Of a DNA stretch of 64,000 nt, positions 7,621-16,388 are shown one piece after another (positions within the stretch are counted from its first letter, which is position 1; the number at the start of each line of letters is the position of its first letter). The position numbers and the translations under genes are program-made. This stretch comes from Chitinophaga jiangningensis. Its GTDB lineage: Bacteria > Bacteroidota > Bacteroidia > Chitinophagales > Chitinophagaceae. A model generated the notes under the pieces. That model was not told where the DNA came from. It searched no databases and saw nothing but the letters and a program-made list of their open reading frames with translations. The DNA lies in NCBI RefSeq assembly GCF_900142605.1, contig NZ_FRBL01000007.1, positions 248,001-312,000 on the forward strand, written 5' to 3'.

Positions 7621-8847
7621 ATGTCCACAACATTAGCCGAACAGCAAGAACCTGCCGTGGTGGAGAAAGTAGCCCAGCAAACAGTGTTCTCTATCCTGAT
7701 AGCCTTAAGTTTTACTCACCTGCTAAACGACACCATGCAGTCCCTCATACCCGCGATATACCCGCTGGTAAAGGACTCCCTGAAACTTAGTTATTCCCAG
7801 GTAGGCCTCATCACCCTCACCTTTCAGATGTCGGCCTCCATATTACAGCCCCTCGTAGGTTTGTACACGGATAAAAAGCCGCAACCTTATTCCCTGGCCA
7901 TCGGCATGGGCTTTACGCTCATAGGCCTGGTGAGCCTGGCATTTTCTCACACATTTGCCATGGTGCTCGTGTCCGTAGCCCTCACCGGCGTAGGTTCTGC
8001 CATCTTCCATCCGGAAGCATCCCGACTGGCACACATGGCCTCCGGCGGTAAACACGGCATGGCACAGTCGCTGTTCCAGGTAGGCGGAAATGCGGGCAGC
8101 TCCCTGGGGCCCTTGCTGGCCGCGGCCATCATCGTTCCTTTCGGGCAGTTTAATGTAATCTGGTTTTCACTGGCAGCACTGCTGGCCATTGTGGTAATGA
8201 TGCGCATCAGCAAATGGTACACCCAAAACATGCATCGTGCGAAGCCTAAAAAGGCCGCACAACATATAGAAAAAGCGAAGCTGCCCACCTCCACCGTGAT
8301 CTTTTCACTGGTGATCCTGCTGGTGCTGATCTTCTCCAAATACTTCTATATGGCCAGCATGACCAGCTACTACACTTTCTATCTTATCAATAAATTCCAT
8401 GTCAGCGTTCAAAGCGCACAGGTATACCTGTTTGTGTTCCTGTTCGCCGTAGCCGCAGGTACTTTCTTTGGTGGTCCACTGGGCGACCGCATCGGCAGAA
8501 AATACGTGATCTGGATCTCCATCCTTGGAGTAGCACCGTTTTCACTGCTGCTGCCACATGCCAACCTCTTCTGGACTGCCGTACTCAGTGTATTCATTGG
8601 CGTTATTCTCTCTTCCGCCTTTTCAGCCATTCTCGTGTATGCACAGGAGTTAGTACCAGGTAAAGTGGGTATGATCGCCGGACTGTTCTTTGGGCTGGCG
8701 TTTGGCATGGCTGGTGTGGGCTCTGCCCTGCTCGGAAAATTAGCCGACAGCACCAGCATTGATTATGTATATAAAGTGTGCGCTTACCTTCCATTGATGG
8801 GGTTATTGACAGGACTCCTGCCAAACCTGGAAAAGCGGAAAGTATAG
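7621..8847 (+). CDS. MFS transporter, fosmidomycin-resistance (Fsr) family
   Basis: An inner-membrane protein of 408 residues with 12 predicted helices split by a basic cytosolic loop near residue 205. The segments 'THLLNDTMQSLIPAIYP', 'LQPLVGLYTDKKPQP' and 'GSAIFHPEASRLAHMASGG' are characteristic of the Fsr branch of the major facilitator superfamily. Family members export fosmidomycin and other compounds; the natural substrate here is unknown. It follows the FadR-type regulator and has a perfect palindromic operator before its start, so it is probably derepressed by the regulator's ligand. It may share a transcript with the EamA gene 47 bp downstream. Confidence 0.88.
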   Translation: MSTTLAEQQEPAVVEKVAQQTVFSILIALSFTHLLNDTMQSLIPAIYPLVKDSLKLSYSQVGLITLTFQMSASILQPLVGLYTDKKPQPYSLAIGMGFTLIGLVSLAFSHTFAMVLVSVALTGVGSAIFHPEASRLAHMASGGKHGMAQSLFQVGGNAGSSLGPLLAAAIIVPFGQFNVIWFSLAALLAIVVMMRISKWYTQNMHRAKPKKAAQHIEKAKLPTSTVIFSLVILLVLIFSKYFYMASMTSYYTFYLINKFHVSVQSAQVYLFVFLFAVAAGTFFGGPLGDRIGRKYVIWISILGVAPFSLLLPHANLFWTAVLSVFIGVILSSAFSAILVYAQELVPGKVGMIAGLFFGLAFGMAGVGSALLGKLADSTSIDYVYKVCAYLPLMGLLTGLLPNLEKRKV

Positions 8848-8894
8848 CGATTGCATGAATAAGGCTACATTCGCACCATAGAAAAATTTAAGTT

Positions 8895-9770
8895 ATGTGG
8901 AAAGGCATTTTGCTAGTATTGCTTGGGGCTTGTAGTTTCGGAATTCTGTCATCCATCGTGAAGCTGGGCTATCAGCAAGGCTTTACCCTGGGAGAATTAT
9001 GTAGCCTTCAGGCCGGGTACGGGATGGTGGCGCTTTGGTTGATTCACTGGATCTCCGGCGCTGCCACCTATGGTCTGAAATCAAAAGATGCACGCACCTG
9101 TTTTATTCTGGGAAGTTCTACCGGCCTGGTAAGCATTACCTATTACCAGAGCGTTCAGTACATCCCGGCCAGCATCGGTATCATCCTGCTCATGCAGTTT
9201 ACCTGGATGAGTATGCTGGCAGAATGGATGATTTATAAAAAGAAACCAACGCCAACCCAATGGGTGGCAGTGGCACTGATTCTGGCAGGTACTTGTTTGG
9301 CCGGTGGGCTAATCAGTAATGGCGCTTCCGAAATAAATCTGGCCGGTATCGGCTATGGCTTGCTGGCAGCGTTCTTCTACACGATTTTCATTGTGGTGAG
9401 TGGCCGCGTGGGCCGTTCCCTTACGCCAGTGCTGAAAAGTGCCTGGATTGTAACGGGTGCCTTTGTAGTGATCACATTAATATTTCCACCGGTATATCTG
9501 ATTAACGGTCGTTTTACGGAAACCAGTTTATGGATTTGGGGGTTGCCGCTGGCCCTGTTCGGCACGGTATTGCCCCCATTCCTTTTTTCAAAGGGAATGC
9601 CGCAGACAGGTGTGTCGTTGGGCGCCATCCTGAGCGCAGCAGAGCTGCCCGTGGCTACTATAGCCGCCATGGTGCTGCTGCATGAAAAGATTACCATCGT
9701 GCAGGTAGTGGGTGTTTTTGTGATACTGGGAGCGATTGTATTGGCCAACCTGAGAAAGAAACTTAGTTAG
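8895..9770 (+). CDS. EamA/DMT superfamily transporter
   Basis: A 291-residue protein with ten predicted helices in two EamA repeats. The second repeat has the usual 'GAILSAAELPVATIAAMVLLHE' segment close to the C-terminus. Drug/metabolite transporters of this group move amino acids, nucleosides or other metabolites; no substrate can be read from the sequence. It lies 47 bp behind the Fsr-like gene on the same strand and may be read from the same FadR-controlled promoter. A terminator hairpin follows 14 bp after its stop. Confidence 0.88.
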   Translation: MWKGILLVLLGACSFGILSSIVKLGYQQGFTLGELCSLQAGYGMVALWLIHWISGAATYGLKSKDARTCFILGSSTGLVSITYYQSVQYIPASIGIILLMQFTWMSMLAEWMIYKKKPTPTQWVAVALILAGTCLAGGLISNGASEINLAGIGYGLLAAFFYTIFIVVSGRVGRSLTPVLKSAWIVTGAFVVITLIFPPVYLINGRFTETSLWIWGLPLALFGTVLPPFLFSKGMPQTGVSLGAILSAAELPVATIAAMVLLHEKITIVQVVGVFVILGAIVLANLRKKLS

Positions 9771-9784
9771 TGAGTAATTGGAAA

Positions 9785-9815
9785 CCGGCAGCTTCGCTGC
9801 CGATTTTGTTTTTTT
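9785..9815 (+). terminator. intrinsic terminator after the EamA gene
   Basis: CGGCAGC / GCTGCCG with a TTCG loop is followed by a T-rich run (ATTTTGTTTTTTT). A second GC-rich palindrome (GCGGCC/GGCCGC) follows directly. Confidence 0.75.
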
Positions 9816-9952
9816 GCGGCCTGCGGCCGCTGCCAGCCGGAAAAGATTGCCAGACCTCCGGGCCGGGTTCAACCTAATCAGCAACCGTCACAGGTGGTTC
9901 CTGATTCAGGTACCATTTCTAAAATCACCCATTTTTAAGGTGCTTTTTTAAT

Positions 9953-9960
9953 TATCTTTG
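9953..9960 (+). promoter_or_regulatory. putative -7 promoter box of the TPR gene
   Basis: TATCTTTG fits TAnnTTTG. It lies 42 bp before the ATG of the TPR membrane protein, a normal leader length. Confidence 0.4.
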
Positions 9961-10002
9961 CTGCCTCGTATAAGAAATAAGTGAATTACGAACAGATTCT
10001 CC

Positions 10003-10653
10003 ATGAAAGCATTTAACATTTTTATTCTATATCGCTTTCCAATAGGCATTATCCTGTTGATTGGCGGTATTGCCCTCGGTCTGACAGTGGGTTGGTGGGA
10101 AGCTACCATTGTATTAGTACTGGCGGTAGTGTGTTTGGTGACACACCTGATGTTTGGACCTATGCGACTGGTGCAGGAAGCCGTGGAAGCCGGTGATCTC
10201 GACAGAGCCAACGCTTTAATGAGCCAGGTAAAATTTCCTAAACTGCTGTATAAACCCATCCGTTCTGTTTACTTCTTCATGCAAAGTAACATGGCGATGT
10301 ACAGCAACGACCTGGATAAAGCCGAAGCTACCATCCGCCAGAGTATTCAGTCCGGCAGCCCGATGAAAGAATACGAGGGTATGCAGTATTTCCAGCTGGG
10401 TACCATCGCTTACCAGAAAAACGATCTTAAAACCGCAGACCAGAACCTGAAGAAATCCCTTCGTATGGGCCTGCCGGACAAAGAAAATACCGCTGCCGCA
10501 CTGCTCACCCTGGCGTCTATTGCCATGAGCCGCCGCGACTTCAAATCTGCCAAGGAATATTTCCGCAGAGCAAAAGCGCAAAAGCCTACTACCGAGCAGT
10601 TAGTAAGCCAGATCAAAGAGATGGACAAGTATATCTCCAGAATGCCTGGTTGA
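10003..10653 (+). CDS. membrane-anchored TPR-like protein
   Basis: A 216-residue protein with two N-terminal membrane helices (about residues 7-26 and 31-50) and a helical C-terminal domain made of tetratricopeptide-like repeats, for example 'GMQYFQLGTIAYQKNDLKTADQNLKKSL' split over about residues 125-152 and 'ALLTLASIAMSRRDFKSAKEYFRRAK' after it. TPR proteins act as scaffolds; the partner is not known. The gene stands alone between a putative promoter and an intrinsic terminator. The TPR repeat call is clear, the cellular role is not. Confidence 0.8.
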   Translation: MKAFNIFILYRFPIGIILLIGGIALGLTVGWWEATIVLVLAVVCLVTHLMFGPMRLVQEAVEAGDLDRANALMSQVKFPKLLYKPIRSVYFFMQSNMAMYSNDLDKAEATIRQSIQSGSPMKEYEGMQYFQLGTIAYQKNDLKTADQNLKKSLRMGLPDKENTAAALLTLASIAMSRRDFKSAKEYFRRAKAQKPTTEQLVSQIKEMDKYISRMPG

Positions 10654-10672
10654 TTTTCGCCCAAAGCGTTTC

Positions 10673-10701
10673 AGCAGGATAGCGATATCCTGCTTTTTTT
10701 T
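10673..10701 (+). terminator. intrinsic terminator after the TPR gene
   Basis: AGCAGGATA / TATCCTGCT forms a perfect 9-bp stem with a GCGA loop and is followed by eight T residues. Confidence 0.88.
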
Positions 10702-10706
10702 ATCCA

Positions 10707-10767
10707 CGAACTACCGATTGTTTCGCTGCAGTTTTGCTAACCGACGTAATCCGTAGTTCGTTTTTTT
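10707..10767 (+). terminator. second terminator-like hairpin, directly before the btuB-like gene
   Basis: CGAACTAC / GTAGTTCG closes a long hairpin (the stem extends by several pairs with one mismatch) followed by seven T residues. Its T-run ends only 12 bp before the start codon of the TonB receptor, leaving no room for a promoter in between. It could be a transcription attenuator for the B12 locus or a back-up terminator that overlaps a promoter (CAGTTTTG at 10729-10736). I found no B12-box sequence (GCCACTG-like) here. Confidence 0.5.
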
Positions 10768-10779
10768 ATTCCATATATT

Positions 10780-12717
10780 TTGAGAACAACTATTGCAATC
10801 ATCCTCATGGCTGCGTCTATTCCAGCCATGGCACAGGACTCCAGCCGCATCAGCCATCTTTCCGGCGTTACAGTTACCGCCACCAAAGGCCCCCAGAAAG
10901 CCAGTGAAACCGGTAAGGTAGTCACCATTTTATCCCGCGAATACCTGGAAAGGAACAGCGGTAAATCAGTAGCCGCCATCCTCAATGAGCAGGCAGGCAT
11001 GGTCGTAAACGGAAGCAATAATACTCCCGGTACCGTGCCTGAGGTGTATATGCGCGGCTCCTCTAATGGCAATACGCTGATCATGATCGACGGGCAGCCC
11101 GTAAGTGATGCCACTTCTATCCCCAACAGTTTCGACCTCAACTTCATACCGGCCGAACTGGTAGAACGCATCGAAATCCTTCGTGGCAGCCAGTCTACCC
11201 TCTATGGCTCCAATGCCGTAGCCGGTGTTATCAACGTGATCACCCGCAAAGGCAGCGGTAAAAAAATAGGCGCCACTGCTGGTTTTGGCTATGGCAGCTA
11301 TAACGACAAGCAGGCTAACGCCAGTATCCACGGCCAAATCAATAAATTTTCCTATCTGGCAGGCTATCGCTATGAAAAAACCGATGGCATGTCCGATGCC
11401 TATGATTCTACCGGTAAAGCAGGTTTCGATAAAGACGGATTCCGCCAGCATGCCGTGTTTGCTAAACTCGGCCTCGATGCCGGGAAGCGCTGGCATCTCC
11501 AGTACCTCTTTAATTTTAACGATTACCATCACGCACTGGATGAATATGCGTATACTGATGATAAAGATTACAACGGGAAATCCAGGTACCAGCTGCATGG
11601 CTTCCACAGCACCTATACCTTCGGTAAAGGGAGCTGGCATATGCTGTACAGCTTTCAGCAAACTAACCGGAATATCCTGAACGACTCCGGATACATTACT
11701 CCTTTTGGCTATGCCAAGTATGATAATACCTCTTTCCGCTCCAACATTCACCAGGCAGAGAGCTATGTGAATGTGGACCTGAACCACCAGGTAAGGCTGA
11801 TTGGCGGCGCTGCGTTTACCCGCAGTACTATGGAACAGGAGGACTTCCTGGTAAAAAACAGCATTCCGGCAACACCACCCGTAATTACCTATATTCCGGC
11901 GGATTCAGCCAAGAGCAACCAGATCAGTGCCTATGCATCCGTATTGCTGCACAATATGAACGGATTCAACCTGGATGCCGGCGGCCGTTATAATCACCAT
12001 AGCCTGTACGGTAATAATGCCACCTTCAGCATCAACCCGTCGTACCTGATCAACGACAGACATAAACTGTTCCTGAACGTTTCTTCAGGGTATAAAGTAC
12101 CATCTCTTTATCAACTCTATTTCCCCGGATATGGTAACAGTGGGTTGAAACCGGAGGTAACTACCAGCTACGAAGCTGGCTACCAGCTGGGATTAAATCG
12201 TGTAAACGTACGTGCAACGGGCTTTTACAGGCATACCAGGGATCTGGTTATATTCTGGTTTGATCCGGTAACTTTTATGAGTCAATACCGCAATGCGGAT
12301 AAGCAGGAAGCCTACGGCGGAGAACTGGAGGCGGACGTGGAAATCACCAAAGGCCTGAACCTGACCGTTAACTACTCTTATACCGATGGCCAGATAAGCA
12401 CTTCACAGAACGGCAAGGATACTTCTTATTACAACCTCTACCGTATCCCCCGCAATGCGGTAAATGCCACGCTGGGCTACCAGGTTACACCGGCATTTTA
12501 CGCCGCTGCCACCTACCGTTATGTGGGTGAGCGCTGGGAATCAAGCAATCGTATGGGAGATTATTACACCCTGGACCTCTACGGTGAATATAAATTTGGT
12601 AACTTGCTTAAAATTTTCGGGCAGTTTCGGAATATTACAGATATAAAATATTTCGATATCACTGGTTATAATTCCCGGAGATTTAATTTTAATACGGGTA
12701 TAATTCTTAACTTATAA
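10780..12717 (+). CDS. btuB: TonB-dependent outer-membrane receptor, BtuB-like (vitamin B12)
   Basis: A 645-residue outer-membrane receptor. The signal peptide (residues 1-18, cleavage after MAQ) requires a TTG start at 10780; the first ATG in frame lies inside the signal peptide. The plug domain (about 35-145) has 'MRGSSNGNTLIMIDGQPV' and 'ERIEILRGSQSTLYGSNAVAGVINVIT', and a 22-strand-type barrel follows, ending in NTGIILNL. Its length (about 610-650) fits BtuB-type receptors and it has no SusC-type N-terminal extension. B12 is inferred from the operon: DUF6580, propeller lipoprotein and cobUTSC follow on the same strand. The gene starts 12 bp behind a terminator-like hairpin. Confidence 0.85.
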   Translation: MRTTIAIILMAASIPAMAQDSSRISHLSGVTVTATKGPQKASETGKVVTILSREYLERNSGKSVAAILNEQAGMVVNGSNNTPGTVPEVYMRGSSNGNTLIMIDGQPVSDATSIPNSFDLNFIPAELVERIEILRGSQSTLYGSNAVAGVINVITRKGSGKKIGATAGFGYGSYNDKQANASIHGQINKFSYLAGYRYEKTDGMSDAYDSTGKAGFDKDGFRQHAVFAKLGLDAGKRWHLQYLFNFNDYHHALDEYAYTDDKDYNGKSRYQLHGFHSTYTFGKGSWHMLYSFQQTNRNILNDSGYITPFGYAKYDNTSFRSNIHQAESYVNVDLNHQVRLIGGAAFTRSTMEQEDFLVKNSIPATPPVITYIPADSAKSNQISAYASVLLHNMNGFNLDAGGRYNHHSLYGNNATFSINPSYLINDRHKLFLNVSSGYKVPSLYQLYFPGYGNSGLKPEVTTSYEAGYQLGLNRVNVRATGFYRHTRDLVIFWFDPVTFMSQYRNADKQEAYGGELEADVEITKGLNLTVNYSYTDGQISTSQNGKDTSYYNLYRIPRNAVNATLGYQVTPAFYAAATYRYVGERWESSNRMGDYYTLDLYGEYKFGNLLKIFGQFRNITDIKYFDITGYNSRRFNFNTGIILNL

Positions 12718-12733
12718 ATTCTAATACCAGCAT

Positions 12734-13330
12734 ATGTCTTTAAAGAATCTTAATCCACAATTTGGCGTGCTGCTGCTGTTTATTCTGGCTGCAGGCGTTA
12801 TCAGAGTTGTGTTGGGAGCGGATGCAAGCATGTCTCCCATTGCTATGTTCACTCCCGTAGGAGCGATGGCTTTATTTGGTGGTGCTACTTTCCAGCAGAA
12901 ATGGAAAGCCTATGTATTTCCTTTACTGACGTTGTTTCTGAGTGATGTGGTAATGATGCAATTCTTCCAGAAAGAGTTTGCACAAGGCCTGCTGTACAGT
13001 GGCTGGATCTGGAACTATGCGAGCTTTATCCTGATTGTGCTCGCAGGTCAGTTATTGATTAAGAAAGCTGCTGTGGGCAATATCCTGGTGGCTTCTGTGG
13101 CTGCTGCGGTGATCCACTGGCTCGTATCCGACTTTGGCGTATGGATTGGCGGTGGCTGGGATATGACTACCGGCAAACCTTATACGAAAGATATGGCCGG
13201 CATCATCAGTTGTTATGCACAGGCGATCCCTTACATGCGGTTCTTCCTGGCTGGTACGGTTATCTATTCTGCCATCTTTTTTGGCGGCCTTGTACTGGTA
13301 CAAGGCAAAAAACTCCGTGCTGCGCACTAA
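12734..13330 (+). CDS. DUF6580-like putative transport membrane protein
   Basis: A 198-residue inner-membrane protein with about five to six helices, beginning 'MSLKNLNPQFGVLLLFILAAGVIRVVL' (two pieces of one hydrophobic start). It contains 'SPIAMFTPVGAMALFGGATF' and 'FLSDVVMMQFF', the pattern of the DUF6580 putative transport family, which in size and shape resembles ECF-type substrate-binding (S) components. It lies 16 bp after the btuB-like gene. Because no BtuC/BtuD/BtuF genes occur here, it is a candidate for the inner-membrane step of corrinoid uptake; that is inference from position only. Confidence 0.7.
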   Translation: MSLKNLNPQFGVLLLFILAAGVIRVVLGADASMSPIAMFTPVGAMALFGGATFQQKWKAYVFPLLTLFLSDVVMMQFFQKEFAQGLLYSGWIWNYASFILIVLAGQLLIKKAAVGNILVASVAAAVIHWLVSDFGVWIGGGWDMTTGKPYTKDMAGIISCYAQAIPYMRFFLAGTVIYSAIFFGGLVLVQGKKLRAAH

Positions 13331-13352
13331 TTCCATCACATAATATTTTAAT

Positions 13353-13402
13353 TTAGAGATTTTTGAGTGCATCACTCCGGTTTTGCACTCTGGAATCTCT
13401 AA
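13353..13402 (+). other. long RNA hairpin in the leader before the DUF5074 lipoprotein gene
   Basis: TTAGAGATT / AATCTCTAA forms an outer stem and GAGTGCA / TGCACTC an inner stem, with small internal loops and a 12-base apical loop. It lies 22 bp after the stop of the DUF6580 gene and about 115 bp before the next start. A T-rich run is lacking, so a structured leader or processing site is as likely as a terminator. Confidence 0.55.
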
Positions 13403-13405
13403 GTT

Positions 13406-13426
13406 ATTTTAGGGCCTGCCTAAAAT
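13406..13426 (+). other. second leader hairpin before the DUF5074 gene
   Basis: ATTTTAGG / CCTAAAAT is a perfect 8-bp stem with a five-base loop, starting 4 bases after the first hairpin. The pair forms a stacked two-hairpin unit between the transporter and the lipoprotein gene. Confidence 0.5.
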
Positions 13427-13517
13427 AGCTGCATTCAGCAGAATTCTGTCTATAGCACGCTGTATGAGCGTATAAAACGGCATACAAATAAGGACTATCA
13501 AAACAAATCAATAGCAC

Positions 13518-14828
13518 ATGCGTAAATTTTCACGCTCCCTTCCCGTTTCACTGGCCCTGGCTGCAGCACTCACGATCGGAATGGCTGCCTGTCAGAAATA
13601 CGAAGCGGGCATCACGATCCCCTCTGTGACAAACCCGGGAGTAACAAATGGATTGGATACTATTTATCTGGGTGATTCGCTGAAAATAGCGCCTACCTTA
13701 GGAAACATTGCCGGCGTTCCTACCTACCAATGGCTGGTAAACGGTGTGGAAGCAAGTACAGATTCCGCCTTTGTATTTAAACCTACTGCCAACGGAGATT
13801 ATACCATCTCTTTCAAAGCCTTTGCCGGTAACTCTCTCACCGGTTATTATTACCGCATTAAAGTATTTGCACCATACGAAAATGGTTATTATATCCTCAA
13901 CGAAGGTTCCTTCCCTAATCCGGGCAGCCTGAACTTTTATCGTGGCGGAGAAGATACCATGATCACTAATATCTTTGCACGCCTCAATCCTGGCAAAACA
14001 CTGGGAACTACTTCCCAGTATGGTCAGTTGTATAACGGCAAGCTGTATATGGTATCCAAGCAGGGTGCTTTTGTAGCTGCGGACGCCAATACCCTGAAAG
14101 AAACCGGCCGCATCGCCAGCTTGCCAGCCGATGGCCGCGCCTTCTGCGGAATCGATAACAGCCGTGGCCTGGTAACTACCGCCGACGGGGTATATGTTAT
14201 CAACCTGCAAACCCTTACCTTGGGAGCCAAAATAGCGGGTATTACAGGTCAAACCGGTGGCATCATCAAATCCAACAACTATGTGTTTGTACTGTCTGAA
14301 ACTGATGGGGTGATTGTACTGAATGCCAGTGATTTCAGCATCGTGAAGAAGTCAGTGAAGGCAGATGTTGGTTTCGCGAGAAGCCAGGATGGTAATATCT
14401 GGGCAGCTTCCGGCAAAAATTTGTATGCTATTAACGAGGGTACCCTGGAGGTGAAAACCTATGCGATCCCCGTTAACATCTATGATAGCTGGGGTTATTG
14501 GAACGCTGGTTCCCTGTCTGCCGCGAAATATGAAAACGCCGTATACTTCAGTGAAACGGATGCTTACGGCAGCGGTACTAAAATTTACAAATTTGTACCT
14601 GGTATAGATACTACCTTAACAACACCACTGGTGAAACTGCCAGACAACAGGATTCTGTATGGCGCCGGGGTAAGGTATAATTCGAGAGACACCACGCTGA
14701 TAGTAACTGCACTGACCTCCGATTATCAATCCAACACACTGTTGATTTATAATGCGGTGAACGGTACACTGAAGAAAACCATTAACTATCCTGGGTTATA
14801 CTTCCCATCTATGCCGGTATCTAACTAA
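13518..14828 (+). CDS. DUF5074 beta-propeller surface lipoprotein, BtuG-like candidate
   Basis: A lipoprotein of 436 residues: the signal peptide ends in a lipobox with Cys25 (GMAAC). Residues about 40-115 form an Ig/PKD-like domain (PTYQWLVNGVEAS...NGDYTISFKAF), and the rest is a YncE/DUF5074-type beta-propeller that begins at 'GYYILNEGSFPNPGSLNFY'. It lies between the btuB-like receptor and cobU. In Bacteroides the surface lipoprotein BtuG is a seven-bladed propeller that captures B12 and sits on BtuB, so by fold and location this is the best candidate for that role here. Its own structured leader may allow separate expression. Confidence 0.75.
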   Translation: MRKFSRSLPVSLALAAALTIGMAACQKYEAGITIPSVTNPGVTNGLDTIYLGDSLKIAPTLGNIAGVPTYQWLVNGVEASTDSAFVFKPTANGDYTISFKAFAGNSLTGYYYRIKVFAPYENGYYILNEGSFPNPGSLNFYRGGEDTMITNIFARLNPGKTLGTTSQYGQLYNGKLYMVSKQGAFVAADANTLKETGRIASLPADGRAFCGIDNSRGLVTTADGVYVINLQTLTLGAKIAGITGQTGGIIKSNNYVFVLSETDGVIVLNASDFSIVKKSVKADVGFARSQDGNIWAASGKNLYAINEGTLEVKTYAIPVNIYDSWGYWNAGSLSAAKYENAVYFSETDAYGSGTKIYKFVPGIDTTLTTPLVKLPDNRILYGAGVRYNSRDTTLIVTALTSDYQSNTLLIYNAVNGTLKKTINYPGLYFPSMPVSN

Positions 14829-14838
14829 TTAATACTGC

Positions 14839-15354
14839 ATGATAATACTGATCACAGGCGGCGTCAGATCTGGAAAAAGCCGATATGCGCAGGATCTGGC
14901 ATTGTCGCAAAGCGCGCACCCTGTTTATGTAGCCACTGCCCGCATCTGGGACGAGGATTTTAAGGAACGGGTACAGCGGCATAAGGCCGATCGTAGCGCC
15001 GCCTGGATTAATTTTGAAGAAGAGCGTCATGTGAGTAAACTGCCCCTGGACGGGCATACCGTTGTTATCGATTGTGTAACCCTATGGCTTACCAATATCT
15101 TTGAAGAAACCAGCCATAATATTCCTTCCAGCCTGAGCGCCATTCAGGCCGAAATTGACGCCTTGCACCAAAAAGCAGGAACATTTATTATTGTAACCAA
15201 TGAAATAGGGATGGGCATTCATGGAGAAAACGCTGTAGCCCGCCACTTTGCGGACCTTCAGGGTTGGACCAACCAGTATATTGCCCGTATAGCCGACACC
15301 GTTGTGCTGATGGTATCCGGCATTCCCGTTGTGATTAAAAAAGAGGAGAAATAA
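14839..15354 (+). CDS. cobU: bifunctional adenosylcobinamide kinase / adenosylcobinamide-phosphate guanylyltransferase
   Basis: A 171-residue enzyme, the usual length for CobU. It phosphorylates adenosylcobinamide and then adds GMP to give adenosylcobinamide-GDP, the activated form for nucleotide-loop assembly. The P-loop GGVRSGKS is at residues 7-14, and the His of 'RVQRHKADR' (near residue 48) fits the GMP-accepting histidine. 'VIDCVTLWLTN' and 'TNEIGMGIHGENAVAR' are further CobU signatures. It starts 10 bp after the lipoprotein gene and its stop overlaps the cobT start by one base (TAATG), so the genes are translationally coupled. Confidence 0.95.
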   Translation: MIILITGGVRSGKSRYAQDLALSQSAHPVYVATARIWDEDFKERVQRHKADRSAAWINFEEERHVSKLPLDGHTVVIDCVTLWLTNIFEETSHNIPSSLSAIQAEIDALHQKAGTFIIVTNEIGMGIHGENAVARHFADLQGWTNQYIARIADTVVLMVSGIPVVIKKEEK

Positions 15355-16388
15355 TGATGATTACACCCGTTTCAACTTTGCTGAGAGAAGCATTACAGGA
15401 AAAGATTGATCAGAAAACCAAACCACCAGGCTCGCTGGGGAAGCTGGAGCAGATTGCCTTACAGGCAGGGCTGATCCAGGAAACCTTAGAGCCGGAGCTG
15501 CGAAAGCCTGCCATTATCGTATTTGCGGGCGACCATGGCATTGCGGCCGAGGGGTTGGTAAACCCATTCCCACAGGCTGTAACCGCCCAGATGGTGTATA
15601 ATTTTCTGAATGGTGGCGCGGCAATCAATGTGTTTTGTCGCCATCAGCAATTGGACCTGAAAATAGTGGACGCGGGGGTGAATCATTTATTTCCGGCACA
15701 TCCGCAGTTGCGCGACCGCAAAATTGCCATGGGCACGGCTAACTACCTGCATCAGCCGGCAATGTCGCTCGACCAGTGCAAACTGGCGCTCGCTGCCGGC
15801 AGTGAGGAAGTACAGGCTTTGCATGAGCAGGGTTGTAATATTATTGGTTTTGGGGAGATGGGAATTGGTAATACGTCGGCCGCTGCGTTACTGATGAGTT
15901 ATTTCACGGGCACAGCTATCGATCATTGCATTGGTGCCGGTACAGGCTCAAACGCACAGCAGCTCGAACAAAAGAAAGCGGTGTTGCGCCAGGTGCAGGT
16001 ATTCCATCCGCAACCTAATTCGCCGATACAGGCGCTGGCTACCTTTGGTGGCTTCGAAATCGCGATGATTTGTGGTGCCATCATCAAGGCTGCGGAGCTG
16101 AAGATGATGATTGTGATAGATGGATTTATTGTTTCCGCTGCGCTGCTGGCAGCAGCAGCCATGCACCCTGAAGTAACCGGCTACTGTGTGTTTGCACACT
16201 GTTCCGACGAAAAAGGCCACCAGGCGATGCTCAGGCACCTCAACGTTTCTCCCTTACTACAGCTGGACATGCGCCTTGGCGAAGGTACCGGCGCTGCACT
16301 GGCTATCCCGCTGATACAGCAGGCCGTAGCCTTCCTCAACAATATGGCCAGTTTCAATAGTGCACAGGTTTCAAATCGTACGCTATGA
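15354..16388 (+). CDS. cobT: nicotinate-nucleotide--dimethylbenzimidazole phosphoribosyltransferase
   Basis: A 344-residue enzyme that makes alpha-ribazole phosphate from nicotinate mononucleotide and a benzimidazole base. Visible signatures are 'KTKPPGSLGKLE' near the N-terminus, 'VFAGDHGIAAEG', 'GFGEMGIGNTSAAALL' and 'MRLGEGTGAALA', where Glu310 corresponds to the catalytic base. The length fits the family. The start overlaps the stop of cobU by one base and its stop overlaps the cobS start by four, placing it in a tight operon. It supplies the lower-ligand nucleotide that CobS joins to the CobU product. Confidence 0.95.
   Translation: MMITPVSTLLREALQEKIDQKTKPPGSLGKLEQIALQAGLIQETLEPELRKPAIIVFAGDHGIAAEGLVNPFPQAVTAQMVYNFLNGGAAINVFCRHQQLDLKIVDAGVNHLFPAHPQLRDRKIAMGTANYLHQPAMSLDQCKLALAAGSEEVQALHEQGCNIIGFGEMGIGNTSAAALLMSYFTGTAIDHCIGAGTGSNAQQLEQKKAVLRQVQVFHPQPNSPIQALATFGGFEIAMICGAIIKAAELKMMIVIDGFIVSAALLAAAAMHPEVTGYCVFAHCSDEKGHQAMLRHLNVSPLLQLDMRLGEGTGAALAIPLIQQAVAFLNNMASFNSAQVSNRTL

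Noticed and set aside
10654..10780. Cobalamin riboswitch before the btuB-like gene
   Set aside because: The gap is only 126 bp, is mostly filled by two terminator-like hairpins and shows no GCCACTG-type B12 box.
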